Source of the DNA: Wurfbainia villosa | Lineage: Eukaryota > Streptophyta > Magnoliopsida > Zingiberales > Zingiberaceae | Direction: 5' to 3' | Assembly: GCA_025175895.1 (NCBI GenBank) | Contig: JAKLTH010000227.1 | Coordinates: forward strand, 1,281,501-1,345,500 | Length of the DNA: 64,000 nucleotides | Shown here: positions 1-12,541 of the stretch, piece by piece | Numbering within the stretch: position 1 is the first letter of the stretch | How the letters are laid out: each line of letters opens with the position of its first letter | Made by a program: the position numbers and the translations under genes | The notes under the pieces: model-generated | Told to the model about the DNA's origin: nothing | Databases searched by the model: none | The model's input: only the letters and a program-made list of their open reading frames with translations

Positions 1-1572
1 AACATAAAAATTACAACAAATTTTTAAAAAGAAAGCATAGTTACATAGTTAACTTTGATATATCATGAAGAGATATCAGAAAATATTTCAATCGAAGCAT
101 CTCAAAACCGTCAGCAAACTCCTGTAGTTTTTTTTCAGTGGAGAATAGTTCTAGTATGGGGTGCTTATGGAAGAACATAAAAAATTACAGCAAATTCTTA
201 AAAGGAAAACATAATTACGTCACTAGAGGTGCTCTTGTAATTTGCATAACCACTAATCCACTATCAGTAGATTTAGCAGAATATGATTTTCTTTTTTCCC
301 TTCATCATGGCATTTGCATGGATTGAATGACACAAACACATTTTTCATATCCACTTTACTAGCTTTCCTGGTGGCTGCTATCTTCAAAATCCAGTAGAAC
401 GTAACTACAAGATATTTGTTCACTTTGACATAATAGGAAAATATAACACAGGCCAAAATGCGAGTATTATTGAATGTAGCAGCAGACAAACTTGCCAGAC
501 AGAATTTGGTGAGGGAGTTAACACTATTTCATTGAAGGGGAAAAAATAAAGGATTTGAGGTTATCAACTTATTACAAAGAATGCAGTGGGGTAGGATATA
601 TGTGACAAACGCATTGTGCAGTATAGAAGTCTCATACAAAGATAGGCGCTAGCAAAAGCATTTCTTGTTGGAAAAATTCTTGGTGCAGTTTGTAATCTTA
701 CATAGCAGTTGCCAGATCCACTGAATCATAATGCAATTGCCCTACAAGTAATAGGTCAGAAAGCAAGTGTGTTAAATTTACAGTTTCGATACAGTTTGAC
801 CGTAAGGAGAGGTCTCCCAATTGAGTTGTGTTAAAATTGATGTAGGAGAAATGAATGGACAGAAGAACTCAATATCAACAGGCAAAACACATTTGAGGCT
901 GCAAGTTTCATCTAATGAACAGAGTTTGCTATATCCTACTAGTCATACAACAAGATAAGTAACCAATGAAGGGTTGGCAAGTACTAGTAATACAACAAGA
1001 TAAGCTACCAGGGAAATATAATCTACTTCGAACATGTTACAATGAATTCGCCCAGTATGCAAAGATAAGAATTTCCATCTACTTGTGCACTGTCAAGAAA
1101 CACAGGCAGCATGGATGGAGATTTCCAACAAAGGACTTATGGTTCGGCATATTACAATTATATTCTTTTTCATTGAACATATTGCAACAACATAGTTGAC
1201 ACTTTTCAACTTTGGTTCGCCATATGCATAAACTAATACAATGCACCTTAGCCTTAATGCCTTATTATAGTATAAGGCAAGTTCTTTTACCTTTTTTTAC
1301 CCCTGCTCCAAGACTACTCATTTTGCACCTTTTGAAATGAATACTTATGGGCTTGGCATCATCTTAAAGAAAGGCCATATTAGTAAGTAAGAAAAAGAAA
1401 TTTAGGAAAACACAAGAAATTAGGAACATTATAGAGAAATTGGAATGACCATCGTGAATAAGATAGAGCGCTTGAAATCTGAATGATCTGAGAAAATGAC
1501 AAACTAGTATATATAGTGGCATAATTTTTTGAAGTAAAAGAGAGTGAATCAGGATGATGTACCCCATTACAT

Positions 1573-1977
1573 TCAGCGTGCCACTGTCCAGACCAGAGGA
1601 AGCATCAGCACTAGGCTTGAGAGATCAATCTCTACTTCCTTTGTGTCTGTAGAAAATTCAAAAGGGCATTAAATTTATCAGTGAATATGGATTTATATTT
1701 ATGATGATGCGATGCTAACTCAACACTTGTTTCATTCAAAAGTTCAAATTCACATTTGTGCTTGCAAGAGGAACATAAATCCTAAAAATATAGTGCATAT
1801 TAGCATCCCATGCCACAATGTACCTATCAAAACCTTACCTATGTAAATGTCTGCAAAATTTCTAGGAGATACTGACTTCAACATGTACCTTACTCTGTCC
1901 AATCTAACTCCACGAACCATCAAGTTTTCTCCACCATCCTCGTATCTATCTATATTCATTCTTGTTATCCTTTTCTT
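1573..1977 (-). CDS. Possible two 3'-terminal exons of an unrecognised gene
   Basis: Two minus-strand blocks read as consistent coding exons. Exon 1977-1839 follows a CTACTAG acceptor, ends in a GTAAGG donor and leaves one base over. Exon 1646-1573 follows a CTACAG acceptor, begins with two bases that complete the codon, and runs in frame to TGA at 1573-1575. The joined reading is about 69 codons, including a basic stretch VRGVRLDRVRYMLKS. I recognise no family; the stretch faintly recalls helical DNA-replication subunits, but not enough to name one. No upstream exon was found between 1978 and the PPR gene. This could be a remnant or a chance open frame, and the call is weak. Confidence 0.25.
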
Positions 1978-1984
1978 CTAGTAG

Positions 1985-2420
1985 GTCAAATGCTCAATGT
2001 GCAGCACCAAAATCAAACAAAATTCACACAGAGCTCACAGAAATTGATGTCGCATAAAGGATAAATATCTGATACAAAGAAAGTAATGATCTCACACAAA
2101 GAATCAGAAGTAACAAAAAACAGATTTTTTTTATTGAATTAAAGAATCGTCTTACATGAGGGATACAAACCCCCTTTTATACCGGGCTAAGATTTACCCG
2201 GTTTACAATTGTGTTTTTTGACAAATTCTAAACTCAAACCCATAAATAATTCAAACGCCATTGACAACTATCTAAACTTGAAATCATAAGATAATGTAAA
2301 CCCTAATTCTATTCCCAATTTTTAAACAGAATCACTCAATGATCTCTAGGGTCAATTTCAAGGAGCTGCTGGTATCCATGAGCAGCATCTGCCGGATTAT
2401 TTTTTTGATGAAAAGTATCT
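1985..2420 (-). mobile_element. LTR-like or promoter-like stretch, possible solo LTR
   Basis: Read on the minus strand, this stretch has a TATA-like GTATAAAAGG followed about 50 bases later by TTCAATAAAA and then a T-rich block. That is the arrangement of a TATA box and poly(A) signal inside retrotransposon LTRs. I could not place TG...CA ends or a target-site duplication, so the boundaries are approximate and the assignment is an inference. It could also be the end of an unrelated transcript. The rest of 1-2772 shows no convincing gene. Confidence 0.25.
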
Positions 2421-2772
2421 GCCAGATTATTGCATCAAGTTAATAGAGAACTGGAAAGGAAAGGCCCCATATCCACATGAATCCCTACATATCTCCAGCA
2501 CACAGAATGTGTAAGTCTCGAAGTTCTAGTAGAAACAATATCACAAATTTATCCAATTAATTAATTGTTAGTCATCTGCTAGACCAGCACCATACTTGCT
2601 CCAGAATAAATTAAACAAGAGGGAGCATCAACATTAACCTTGAGGTAGTCATCATATCACAAATCTATTTACAATCAGACAGCACTGCATCTTTCAGGAG
2701 CCTAGCAGACATATTTAACGCTGGTGATGAAGAATGCTGGCATCACTTTTCGGTGTGACAGCTGAAGTCGAT

Positions 2773-4350
2773 TCACCAGTAATCCTTGCAAGTGCAACAT
2801 CCATTCTGAAAAGTATGGTACCTATTAGCATCTCTCACCACAATCTCCCTCTCAATCACCCTACTTACATACTTGAAATATTCATGGCAATCACTACATA
2901 TCCTCAAATTCTTCACTACTCTCAGTGGTTTCCCCATGGGAACTGATCCACTTGCCAATCCAAATGCCACTGCTAGTCTCTCACTGTGGTACCAAAATCT
3001 CTCATCTATCTCTTTGTAACCCAGTTTGCCTACTTCCTCCATCAACGCCATGATCTTGGCATAAATATCTGTTATCCTTTCATGCTTCCTATCCCCTGCA
3101 ATAAACACATGCACCTCTCCCCTCACTTCAATCCAACTCCGTCCACCTTCCTTCTTCACTCCATGATCCCTCATATTTTTCCACATTTCAGCAGTCTCAT
3201 CCATTTTTCCCATGGACGAATATAGATTAGCTAGCATGACATAGGCTGAGTCATCTTTGGGATCAAGCTCTAGCAGACGCTGGCCAACAGCTGCAGCCAC
3301 ATCTTTTGCACCATGGACCACAGCGCCAGATAGCAGAGTTCGCCAGAATGCTGCATCAGGCTCACAAGGCATTGTTAAAGCAAGCTGTTTAGCATCCACT
3401 AGACGGCCCACACGGGCCAGCGCACCAAGTAAGCAGGTGTAGTGCTCAACTCCAGGCACGACCCCAAAGCGAGTGCTCATGCAATCAATCCATCTCGTTG
3501 CCTCATCTGGTAACCCAGCATTGCTACATGCAGTCAGGACCCCAAGAAAGGAGTATTCATCAGGCTGGAAGTCTCGTCTCAGCATCTCATCGAACAGTTC
3601 GACTGACCTCTCAGTGTTCCCTTGTTGCGCATACACGCCAAGCATCGCATTCCACATAATGAGATTAGCATCCGCGAGCATTCCATCAAACACCCTCCGA
3701 GCATCACCAGCGATACCAGATTTCCCATAAGCATCAATCAGGGCGGTGCCGACCACCGCATTAGTGTCCAACCCAGCCACAACAGCATGCGCGTGAATGA
3801 TCCTAGACTGCTCTAGCGCTGCTAAGTGAGCCGCCGCACGTAAAGCACCCGATACGCTATACATGGTCGTCGACACATCGACATCAGACCTCATTGCGGC
3901 GAAGGTCCTAAGAGCACTAGTGGCACATTGGTTCTGGGATAGACCAACAATCAACGCACCGTAACAGACCTCGTCTCGATTAGAAATTTCTTCGAACGCA
4001 TTATGGGCGTCACGAGGGCGCCGCGCTTTTGAGTAAAAGTGGACAAGGGCGGAGCCGGCAAAGGGAAGGCGAGAGAGAGATAGCTTGATGGCGAGCGCAT
4101 GGATCTGGAAGCCGGAAAAGAGGGCGGAAGGCAGACAGGAAGAGACAGATTTGAGAAGGGCGGAGAGGTTGGCCTGGGAGGGAGACTTGGGGCGGCGTAG
4201 CATGGAGAGGAAGATGTGGAATGCGGCGGCATGGTCGTCAGAGCGGGCGGAGATGAGAGCGGTCCAGGAGGCGGCAGCGGAGGTGAAGGAGAGCCGGGGC
4301 ACGGAAGAAGGGATCGAGTAGTCGGCGACGAGGCTGCCCATATTTTCCAT
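2773..4350 (-). CDS. Pentatricopeptide repeat protein, PLS class with E and DYW domains
   Basis: This is an intronless gene of 525 codons, typical of plant PPR genes. Tandem 31-36-residue helical repeats occupy about residues 25-370, with signatures such as VGTALIDAYGKSG and NLIMWNAMLGVYAQQG. E/E+ motifs follow (KKEGGRSWIEVRGEVHVF), then a C-terminal DYW cytidine-deaminase domain with the zinc-binding and catalytic HSE of YHSERLA, the CSDCH motif, a second Cys pair (CCTC) and the terminal tripeptide DYW. Family members edit C to U in plastid or mitochondrial transcripts; target and organelle cannot be read here. The segment between the GY that opens the DYW domain and YHSE is about 14 residues shorter than usual. 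A second in-frame ATG lies three codons downstream of the chosen start. Confidence 0.93.
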   Translation of the reverse strand: MENMGSLVADYSIPSSVPRLSFTSAAASWTALISARSDDHAAAFHIFLSMLRRPKSPSQANLSALLKSVSSCLPSALFSGFQIHALAIKLSLSRLPFAGSALVHFYSKARRPRDAHNAFEEISNRDEVCYGALIVGLSQNQCATSALRTFAAMRSDVDVSTTMYSVSGALRAAAHLAALEQSRIIHAHAVVAGLDTNAVVGTALIDAYGKSGIAGDARRVFDGMLADANLIMWNAMLGVYAQQGNTERSVELFDEMLRRDFQPDEYSFLGVLTACSNAGLPDEATRWIDCMSTRFGVVPGVEHYTCLLGALARVGRLVDAKQLALTMPCEPDAAFWRTLLSGAVVHGAKDVAAAVGQRLLELDPKDDSAYVMLANLYSSMGKMDETAEMWKNMRDHGVKKEGGRSWIEVRGEVHVFIAGDRKHERITDIYAKIMALMEEVGKLGYKEIDERFWYHSERLAVAFGLASGSVPMGKPLRVVKNLRICSDCHEYFKYVSRVIEREIVVRDANRYHTFQNGCCTCKDYW

Positions 4351-5890
4351 GATTCTCTAGATTTTTTTACTACTTATAGCAAAATCCTAACAAGATCAAC
4401 GGTCATTTCCATTCTACTCGAGTTCGATCTCTCTCGGGAAATCCTTAAAATTTTAAAATAACCAAAATACTGCCTAAATTTTTGGGTATTAAAATTTCCT
4501 TAAAATTTTACCAAAATATCCTTAAAATTTGTATTTCATCGCCAAATGTAATTTAGATAACAATTTAAAAATTAAAATAGGTATTAAAAATCTTAGATAA
4601 AGATAATTTGTTAGTTATGAAATGTTAAAACCATATTTCAAATTTTAAATTATTATGTAATCCGCAATCATCAATCCCCTTACAATTAATGAAATAATGA
4701 GATGACAACTTTTAATTTGTATAATGTCACATTTTTATCACTTTTTTTTAAAATTTTATTAATAAATACTACTGTTATTTAATTGAGGATGGCGTGGCAT
4801 GAATGTGAACATTTTAAAAGATCATGGCATTCTAGAAAATTATATCTAAATTGTTTATCGTATATTTGGTGGGGAAAAATTACGAGAAAACAATAAAATA
4901 TTTTTTTTGATCGACTATTGTGTGATTGTTTTCAAAACAGCGTTTGAATTCAAATGTTTTACGAGGGGGGTGGGTGGCTTTTTTTTCACTTAAAACTTAA
5001 AGAATAAAAAAATATATTAAAAATATTAGTTTTCTCATTTATTGCATAAAATGACAAAGGGATTTTTGTTTTTTACTTTTAATTCTCACATAGTAACTAA
5101 TGATAACAAGTATATATATATATATATTTCCGATGTCTTGAGCATCGTTTCATCTGTGTCAATGCGCATCCTTCTATTGCATAGTGAGTTTACTGTGTTA
5201 TATAGTCTCTCACGTATAGGCGCAAAAGAGAAAATCACTTAGTCAATTGCATCAAATACTTGCATAAGGATAGATATCCATGTGACATGTACGGTAATTG
5301 CATGATACATGAGTATCTGCCTCATGTGTGCATGTCGATACACATGGACAGACATCCCGGAGAAAAAATCTATATATATATATATATTAACATACAATTT
5401 ATATTATTAATATAGTTCTTAAGAACAATTTTGATAGTCACGAACATTCGTTTCATTCTAATATCATTTTAGATCGCGACACAAATTTATAATAAAAAAA
5501 TAATAATTTTTAATTAACATAAATTATATTATCAATAAAAAAATAAATTATACGAAGACATTAAAATTTAGAATTACAAGGGAAAATGTATCAAATATTT
5601 TTTTTTATTTGAATACAAATAAAATATTAACAAATCAAAACAAAATAAAATCTATACAAAAAAACAATAAATAAAATAAAATAAAATTCATTCATAAAAA
5701 ATAGCAAGATTTCGTCGATGTTACAACAAGATCAATAAGGAAGCAGATGTTTTCGTCTACTCCTCCATTTGTTCTTTCTGCCGAATATTATTTATCAAAA
5801 ATTTAAATTCGACATCAGGTGTTCAGATATCTGTTTCTAATCATTTCAGGTTCGTTTCGACAAATCAGGATTATTAGAGATGAAATAAAA

Positions 5891-5925
<35 letters not shown>

Positions 5926-6207
5926 TTAAATAATGATGAGGCATATATTAATAAATACTTGAGAAAAATGGGATGGTTCTCGTCTTCTAGAAGCGCAAGA
6001 CTTAGCAATGGGTCAACGCCGTTGACATACGACTGAGATTTGGTGAAAAAATGAAGAAGATGCATGCCATTTGTATATCATTTTACGTCATTTACTATTT
6101 TTATTTTTCAACGTTAGTGGCGGGACTGGGACCGGCGGTTGCAACTAAAGTTTTTTTTTTTTTTCGAATTTATTTCGATGGCTAATTAAACTCCGAGTTC
6201 GAATCGG
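4351..6207. other. AT-rich divergent intergenic region
   Basis: Non-coding DNA between the PPR gene and the RIN13-like gene, which point away from each other, so both promoters should lie here. It is strongly AT-rich with long A and T runs and three TA microsatellites (about 5111-5127, 5371-5388, 5901-5925). I see no coding exon or recognisable transposon. Confidence 0.6.
5901..5925. repeat. TA microsatellite
   Basis: An uninterrupted run of alternating T and A of about 25 bases. Similar runs occur at 5111-5127, 5371-5388, 14451-14468 and 15345-15365. Confidence 0.9.
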
Positions 6208-6628
6208 TTGGGAGTTGGGGAAAAAAAATCCAAATCCGAATCCGATAGTGGCGCAGACTATATGCGTTGGTTGCTACTCAGAAACCCTCCCCGTTTCTCT
6301 TCCTCCGCCTACTGTTTGTCCTCTGATGGAAAATCCAGACAAGATAATGCGAGGGGAAAAGGTCGTCTCTCGTTGCCTGTTGCTTTGTTTGATCGCGGGC
6401 GATTTCTGATTCCAATCGGTAAAGCGCTATTTTCTTTGCCTGATCTGTGTTTGCAGTGGTGTCGGGTGAATTTTTGATTGTGCGAGAATGGAGCTTTTTG
6501 ATGATCGCAGCCCGGGGGATTTGTAGGTTTCTTGGATGCGAGATGTGGAAAAACCTGTCTTTTGTGTGGAATCGAGTTGCTCCTGGAAAACCCTTTCTTA
6601 GTCAACTGGAGTCGTCGAGACCAAGGGA

Positions 6629-9600
6629 ATGGATCACTCCGTCGTCGATATAAGCTCCGATGAGGAGGATTATGGTCGGAGGAGAACTGATCGCCTCTCT
6701 TTCGATTGGGTCGACGAGCTGCTTGATCGCGCGGTGGCAAGGCGGGTGGAGGAATCTGACGATGTTTTCGTAGTGGACAAGTTCTTGATCCCCGCTGTAA
6801 AGAAACGACGGCTGAACCCAGAGCCGTTGGGTCTGAGGAAGTGTGAGGATGAGGATGATGATGAGTGCTTGGTGCTGGAAGAGGACCCGGACAAGCCTGT
6901 CGTAGCTGCTAAAGATAAGAATTCTGGTGGAGATGAAGAAGATGATCTGCTTGTCGTAGCGGAGAAGGGGCAGGTAAGGATCACTCTGGTTTCTTTTCCT
7001 CTTCCTGATTTTTCCCTACTATGCGTTTAAATCTGTTCAAATATTGGCTTCATGCTTGTTAAGCTTGTCATGACTCCTAGCATAGATCAATAGTGGCATC
7101 ATTCTTGAAAGCTTCCTCATCAAGCATTCTAAAGCATTCTGTTTCTGTTTATTGAAGTTTTAAATCTTTTGATACTGTCGAACATGAGAAATATATATTT
7201 TCTTAAAAATATGTTGGTTTGCATGTCATTTTGTTAATATATCATTGCCAGGAGATTGTACAATACTAATCTAATATGAAGCTGCCAGTTTTGTGACACA
7301 GGCACTTTGTTCACTTTAGAAACTTGCTTCCTACTGCTTGGTTCTTGAACTTGGTGTAACTCAATGTCTAAGCTTTACTCTTTTGAAAAAAAAAATTCCT
7401 CGATGATTAAATAGAGTATGTTTTAAGTCAGGAACATGGTGTATATGATATGGACTTTTTGTAAGGCTAGGCATTCACCTAAAGCAACTTTAGGTTCCTT
7501 CACCACCCAAGTATCTCAAATTGCAAGCAGGTTTAAGAGGATGTCTTGAAGCGAGTGAATCACATTTATTCCAGGTGTGACTTAAAATTCAGAATTCTTG
7601 GATTATTCTGAATTGTGCAGGTTAATAAAAGGCTTCAACTTGTAATATGAGGTGTAGGAACACTTAAGGAACCAGTTGAGCTATTAGATTCGGAGAGATT
7701 TGCACAAACTAATCTTGGTTCTTAGCAAACAAGTTGAGAAACAAAATAATTAGATGGAATAGCACCTGTTTTTTTTTATTTTTTTAAAGACAATAATTTG
7801 TCTTAAACCATTAATTAGTTGACATTTCTTTTTCATAGTTGTTAAAATTTTTGTGTAAGTTACTACTTATGCTGCTATTAAGTTTTAGGAAACAATGGTC
7901 TTGCTTTTGTGAAGGATAGTGTGTACAGTCATACTATCTCATATATTAAAGCATAAAGAAATGAAGTTTATGCATTGAGCAATCTGTTTTTTATCTGCAA
8001 TGGGTATACATTGCCTAGTATGAAATGATAATAATGTAAATATTTCTTTTTGTTTTACATTCTTGATTAAAGCCTTTCATGCAAAACATATTTTGTACTT
8101 GTAGATGGACTCTCTTGTTCATTATCTTGGTTGATTCTAAGTGCAAGAACCTTTGCAGTTTTGGTTGCATATCCTGTTTCTCACTGTTTACAGAAGTAGC
8201 TCCTCTGTGAATTAATCTGGCCTAGCCTGCAATGGACTGGATATGCTTCGCTCTATACCAACTCAAGTTAGTATGACTATGGGTCCGACCAATTGGCGAT
8301 ATCCTGTATGATATAGCTTTTCAGCTAAGATGTACATGAACTTTATTGCATTTTTATGATCACATTTATTTGGTGCATATAAAAAGGGCATCCTGGTGCA
8401 CAAAGCTCCCGTCAATGCAGGTTTCAGAGAAGGGTCGGATCACATTGGGTCTATTGAACGCAACCTTATTTAGCTTTGTATGAGACTGTCTCCGCGACTT
8501 GAATCCGTGACCACGAGGTCCAAGTCATGGAAATAGCCTCATGCAAAATAGGATAAGGCTACGTATAATAAACTCAATGTGGTCCAACCCTTTCCCGAGA
8601 CCCCGCATTGACAAGAGCTTCATGCACTGGAATGTCCTTTTATATGCACCAAATAAATGTGATGAATGCAATAGAGTTCATGCATATCTTCGCTGAAAAG
8701 CTATAATCATTATACAGGTTTATTTGGTGCATATATTACAAAGATCTCTTACAACCTTATGATAGCTGGAAAGATGTTACTATACATTCAGGAAATGATG
8801 GGGGGTTTCCCTTTATTAGCTTTAGCACAAATTATTATGTTAAAGACCATTGGTTGAATCAACACTTATCATTGCTCATAAGTTCAAAGTAGAATGGAAT
8901 AGCCCACTTGGTTATAAATTTGATTTATATGCTCTGATCAATGTCTTGAACTTACCAAATAAAATATTCTGGGATGTTTGTGGTGTCACAAATGCGGCAG
9001 TTGCTTTATCCATGATAGTATTGTCTTGGCTAAAATTAAAATAATTGAATGTCATAAATATGATGTTTAGCCACTTGTTTATTTAGCATCTATTGATAAA
9101 CATACATGAACCTGACAATGAAGGATTCTTGTGACTAGTTTTATTTTATTAGTATTTCCTTTTTCTTCTGATTCATGATGAACGACTAAATTACTTGTCT
9201 TCAATCATTCAATCTAGCAGCACAGGTGACATTGTGCATACTTAAACAGACTTGTTGGGATTATCCAAAACCGACAATTTTTTTTGCAGCTGATATTACA
9301 AATACATAGTTGCTTCTCTTTTCGAACTTTACATAGAACTCCATATCTTTTTTTTTTTTATTATTAAACGGCTGCATATCTTATGAAGCATGGAGTAGGG
9401 ATCTGATTGTTTTTTAAATTCATATTCTATCATTTTCTAGGTGGCTTGCCGTGATTTCCCGCACTCACGAGATCAGTGTGCTACATATCCTTTTGCCTCA
9501 TCACCTCACAAAGAGTATTGTCACTTGGTGAGTCTTACTTCTCTGCTCAAATCTAATATTTATTTTCCTATAACGTTAAAAATCTCATGTCAATATGTGG

Positions 9601-10765
9601 AAGATACCCAACACACTAGCAAATTTAAGATTTTCTCTTCATATGCATAAATGGGCTGATATTTTGTTACCTAATGCAGTGCCATTGTTATGTCTGTGAT
9701 TCTCCAGCCCCTTGCATTTATTGGGGCAATGGTAATTTTCCCACTGATCATTGCAATTCTACTGATAAAGAAGAAAGATGGAAATCTTTGAGGAAGTTCT
9801 TCAAACAGAACACAGTCACTGCACATCCACTGAAGTCAACAAATGATTCATTTAATTTCCCAACATACAGAAATGCAGTACCACTGAGTCAATCCAATCC
9901 GGTTCCTTTAAGATCAAGTTCACTCCAGCAATGCTCAACCATCTCAAACTCAGATTTAACCAACTTTGTAAACCAATGTCAACCTTACATTGTATCTTCT
10001 CGTAACCTGCAACTCGACCAACAGCCAATGAGGTCCTTCTCACTTAATCCTAGGCTGCAACATGTGCAGAATGAGGCCCATCTTCCTGCATTAAATTCTC
10101 AACTTGTGCATTCTCGTGCAAGATCAAGAAGATTAGGATCGATTCAATCTGGATCCGCTGTCATTGCTAGCCATTCCCAGAACAATATTTCTCATAATAA
10201 TCGTACTCATAGAGCTATGCAACAGAAGTCTACTTGTACAACAGTGTCACCACAGGTTCCTTATTGCAATCAAGGGCAATTAAGATCTGAGGATGTCTTG
10301 GTAATATCACCTGTTATACCAGATCAGATGCAAACGACTTTATATTCTGAGAGTACAGTCGCACAAGTTGAAAGTTCTACATTACCTTCCCTAGCAGCAA
10401 CAGATATTATGGAGAAGAGTTGGGAAGATCTGCTGGCTAGCTTGACATCTGAACTCGAAGATCCTATCCGTTGTGACTTTGACATCAACAGCAGCCATCA
10501 GTCTCTATTTGCTCCTTCTCCACCATTGCATTGTGATAATTTACTTTATGGAACTGATGCCACCCTAGCTACTAGCTCTGCTCCTATCATGAATCTTAGT
10601 CCCATCAGCTATGAGCCGAGTTTGTCAAATGACAGAATGGTTCAAACTCTAGGGCATGATCAGGGTAAAGATCCTGATCTAATAATAGCCCAGACGCCCA
10701 ATGTACCTCAGGAGACTAGCTTGGATAGTCTCTTAGCTTCGATGGAGAATGAAATGTTGTCGTAG
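6629..10765 (+). CDS. Cys/His-rich plant protein, RPM1-interacting protein 13 (RIN13)-like
   Basis: Three exons join in frame: 6629-6973, 9441-9527 and 9680-10765, giving 505 residues with GT-AG introns. The N-terminus is acidic (DISSDEEDYG, FDWVDELLD). Around residues 117-178, spread over all three exons, is a conserved core: ACRDFPH, a Cys/His cluster (CHCYVCDSPAPC, YWG), DHC, and TDKEERW. From memory this core marks a plant family that includes the RPM1-interacting protein RIN13, a positive factor in resistance to bacteria; that family name is moderately certain. The rest is Ser/Asn/Gln-rich and probably disordered. Two similar leucine motifs, WEDLLASLTSELE and LDSLLASMENEML, end the protein and may be interaction helices. 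Several ATGs precede 6629 in the likely 5' leader. The start was chosen because it opens the acidic DISSDEE block. Confidence 0.85.
8303..8718. repeat. 416-bp near-palindrome made of two inverted Au-type SINE copies
   Basis: Within intron 1 of the RIN13-like gene, the left arm (8303 to about 8509) reads as the reverse complement of the right arm (about 8511-8718) with scattered mismatches. The centre lies near CGTGACCACG. The inner part of each arm is a tRNA-derived SINE: the right half contains the B-box region, the 'GTCCAACCCTTTCCC' stretch and the 'GAGCTTCATGCACTGGA' stretch, and the left half has their complements. The outer 80-90 bases of each arm (for example CACATTTATTTGGTGCATAT) are also inverted copies, so the palindrome extends beyond the SINE. 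If transcribed in the pre-mRNA it would fold into a hairpin with arms of about 200 bp. Confidence 0.85.
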
Positions 10766-12541
10766 TTATTGTAGATTAACAAGCTTGCCCGAATAGATAA
10801 TCAGCAGTTCTCACAAACATTGAATGTTGGATTAGGTCTCGTCTCGGTACCCTTTTGAGAATGGCAACTTGTGTTGCATCCAGATCATTTACTGTCTGCC
10901 GAGTCTGATAAACATACAGCTTGCATAGCGCAGGGAGGATGGTTTTTCATTGCTTTCAGGTAGCGTGGAAAACAACAACTGATAGATTTTCCACTTTCGG
11001 GCATCTATTATCAAATGTCTATTGCTTAATGCAAGCTACAGCAGTAATCTTGTTGTGAAAGATCGAATTTGTACACATATCTGTTGGAATGTCTTCTGCT
11101 AAGACACTGTCATAAGGACGGTTAAACCCGCGGCAAGATTGCATGCATTTGTAGCTTAAACAGTAAATATACAATATATAGACGTCGAATAGTTGAGATT
11201 TACTACTTATTATCAGTACAGTAATTAAAAATGTCCATATGAACGAAATTCTCTAGAAGCCAGAAGACTTAAATCTAATTTGTGGGCGAAGTTGCCCCTT
11301 TTATTTTCCTTACTCATTCAATGTTTTGTAGTATTAAAGTAGTATTGTACATCCAGTTCCTCGATGCACAAGAAGAAGACCGTGTGCATTCAATTTCTTC
11401 ATGCCACCTTTGATCGATGACATTCTACAAAGATGTAGGAAAATTTTCATTTTGCTTCTTATTTATTTTTATATACATCTGGCAGTAAGAATTTGACTGC
11501 AACGATGCAATAACAATACTATTTTTTGTAAGATTTTGACTAATTTAGCTTGAACGCCATCTCCATGACTTTGTGTTTTTATGATTGAAAAGTCTACTGA
11601 TGGAATTTTTTGGTTCATAATTTGGGCTCGGGGATGGTTAGTCTAGGCCTCTGTTTACTGAGTTAATGCGAGAGTCCACAATTCGACTATCTAGATTCTC
11701 CAGACTTCTAGGGATGAGAATTGGTCTGGCACTCCTTAATTGCCCGTATTTCAGATAATTTATTAAAATAAAATAAAATAATTATTTTCTAACTACTGCC
11801 AGCGGCATTTGTGCATAAATTTTCCTAATACAAGACTAATCTGCGAATCTAGTGCAGGCCCTTGTATATACTTTGCAAAGGGCCCTTTCAAAAAATAAAA
11901 ATAATTTAAAATATCTTAATTTTGACTATCACTGCTTTGAAATAGTATCGTCATTAAAACTATTTTAATGTTAGTCAAAACTATTGAATTATTAATTAAA
12001 ATTATTCTCATTTATTAAAATTAATTACATACTATTGTAATTGTTTAATCAAGAATAAATGAATAGAATTGATATGCTGAAACGACTCTAACTATTTGAT
12101 ATTTCGAGTATTTTTGGCTAAAGTTGCTATAATAAAATTGAATAAGAGTATTTTAAAAATACAAAATGTCATTTTTGATATTTTTTTTAATAAAATATTT
12201 TTCTAATGATAATAAAAATAATTAGTGTTCTATCTAATTTAATAGGGTGAAAAAAGTTAAAATCCATCAACCTATTGATCTCTATCCATCCATTTTTGAA
12301 TAATCGTAAGAAAGATAAATCACAATATATCTTTAATCCTTAAGACATCTTTATATTTATAAGAAATTAATCAATTATTTTATGATACAATGTCAATATG
12401 TATTAACAACTAGACTTTTCCAATAAGGACGACTTTTATCTAATCTAACACGACCCGCCAAAAGGAGGGAGTTAAATTTTGCGCACGTGCTCAACACACT
12501 CAAATTAGGCCCATTTTTGTCTTAGATTTCAAATACACTTC
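10766..12541. other. 3' flank and intergenic DNA
   Basis: Probable 3' untranslated region of the RIN13-like gene in the first few hundred bases, then AT-rich non-coding DNA. I see no gene or recognisable element. Confidence 0.5.

Noticed and set aside
2349..2518. Plus-strand open stretch reading LPDYFFDEKYLPDYC
   Set aside because: The look of a protein comes partly from a short local duplication of CTGCCRGATTAT. It has no start, no family match, and overlaps an LTR-like region on the other strand.
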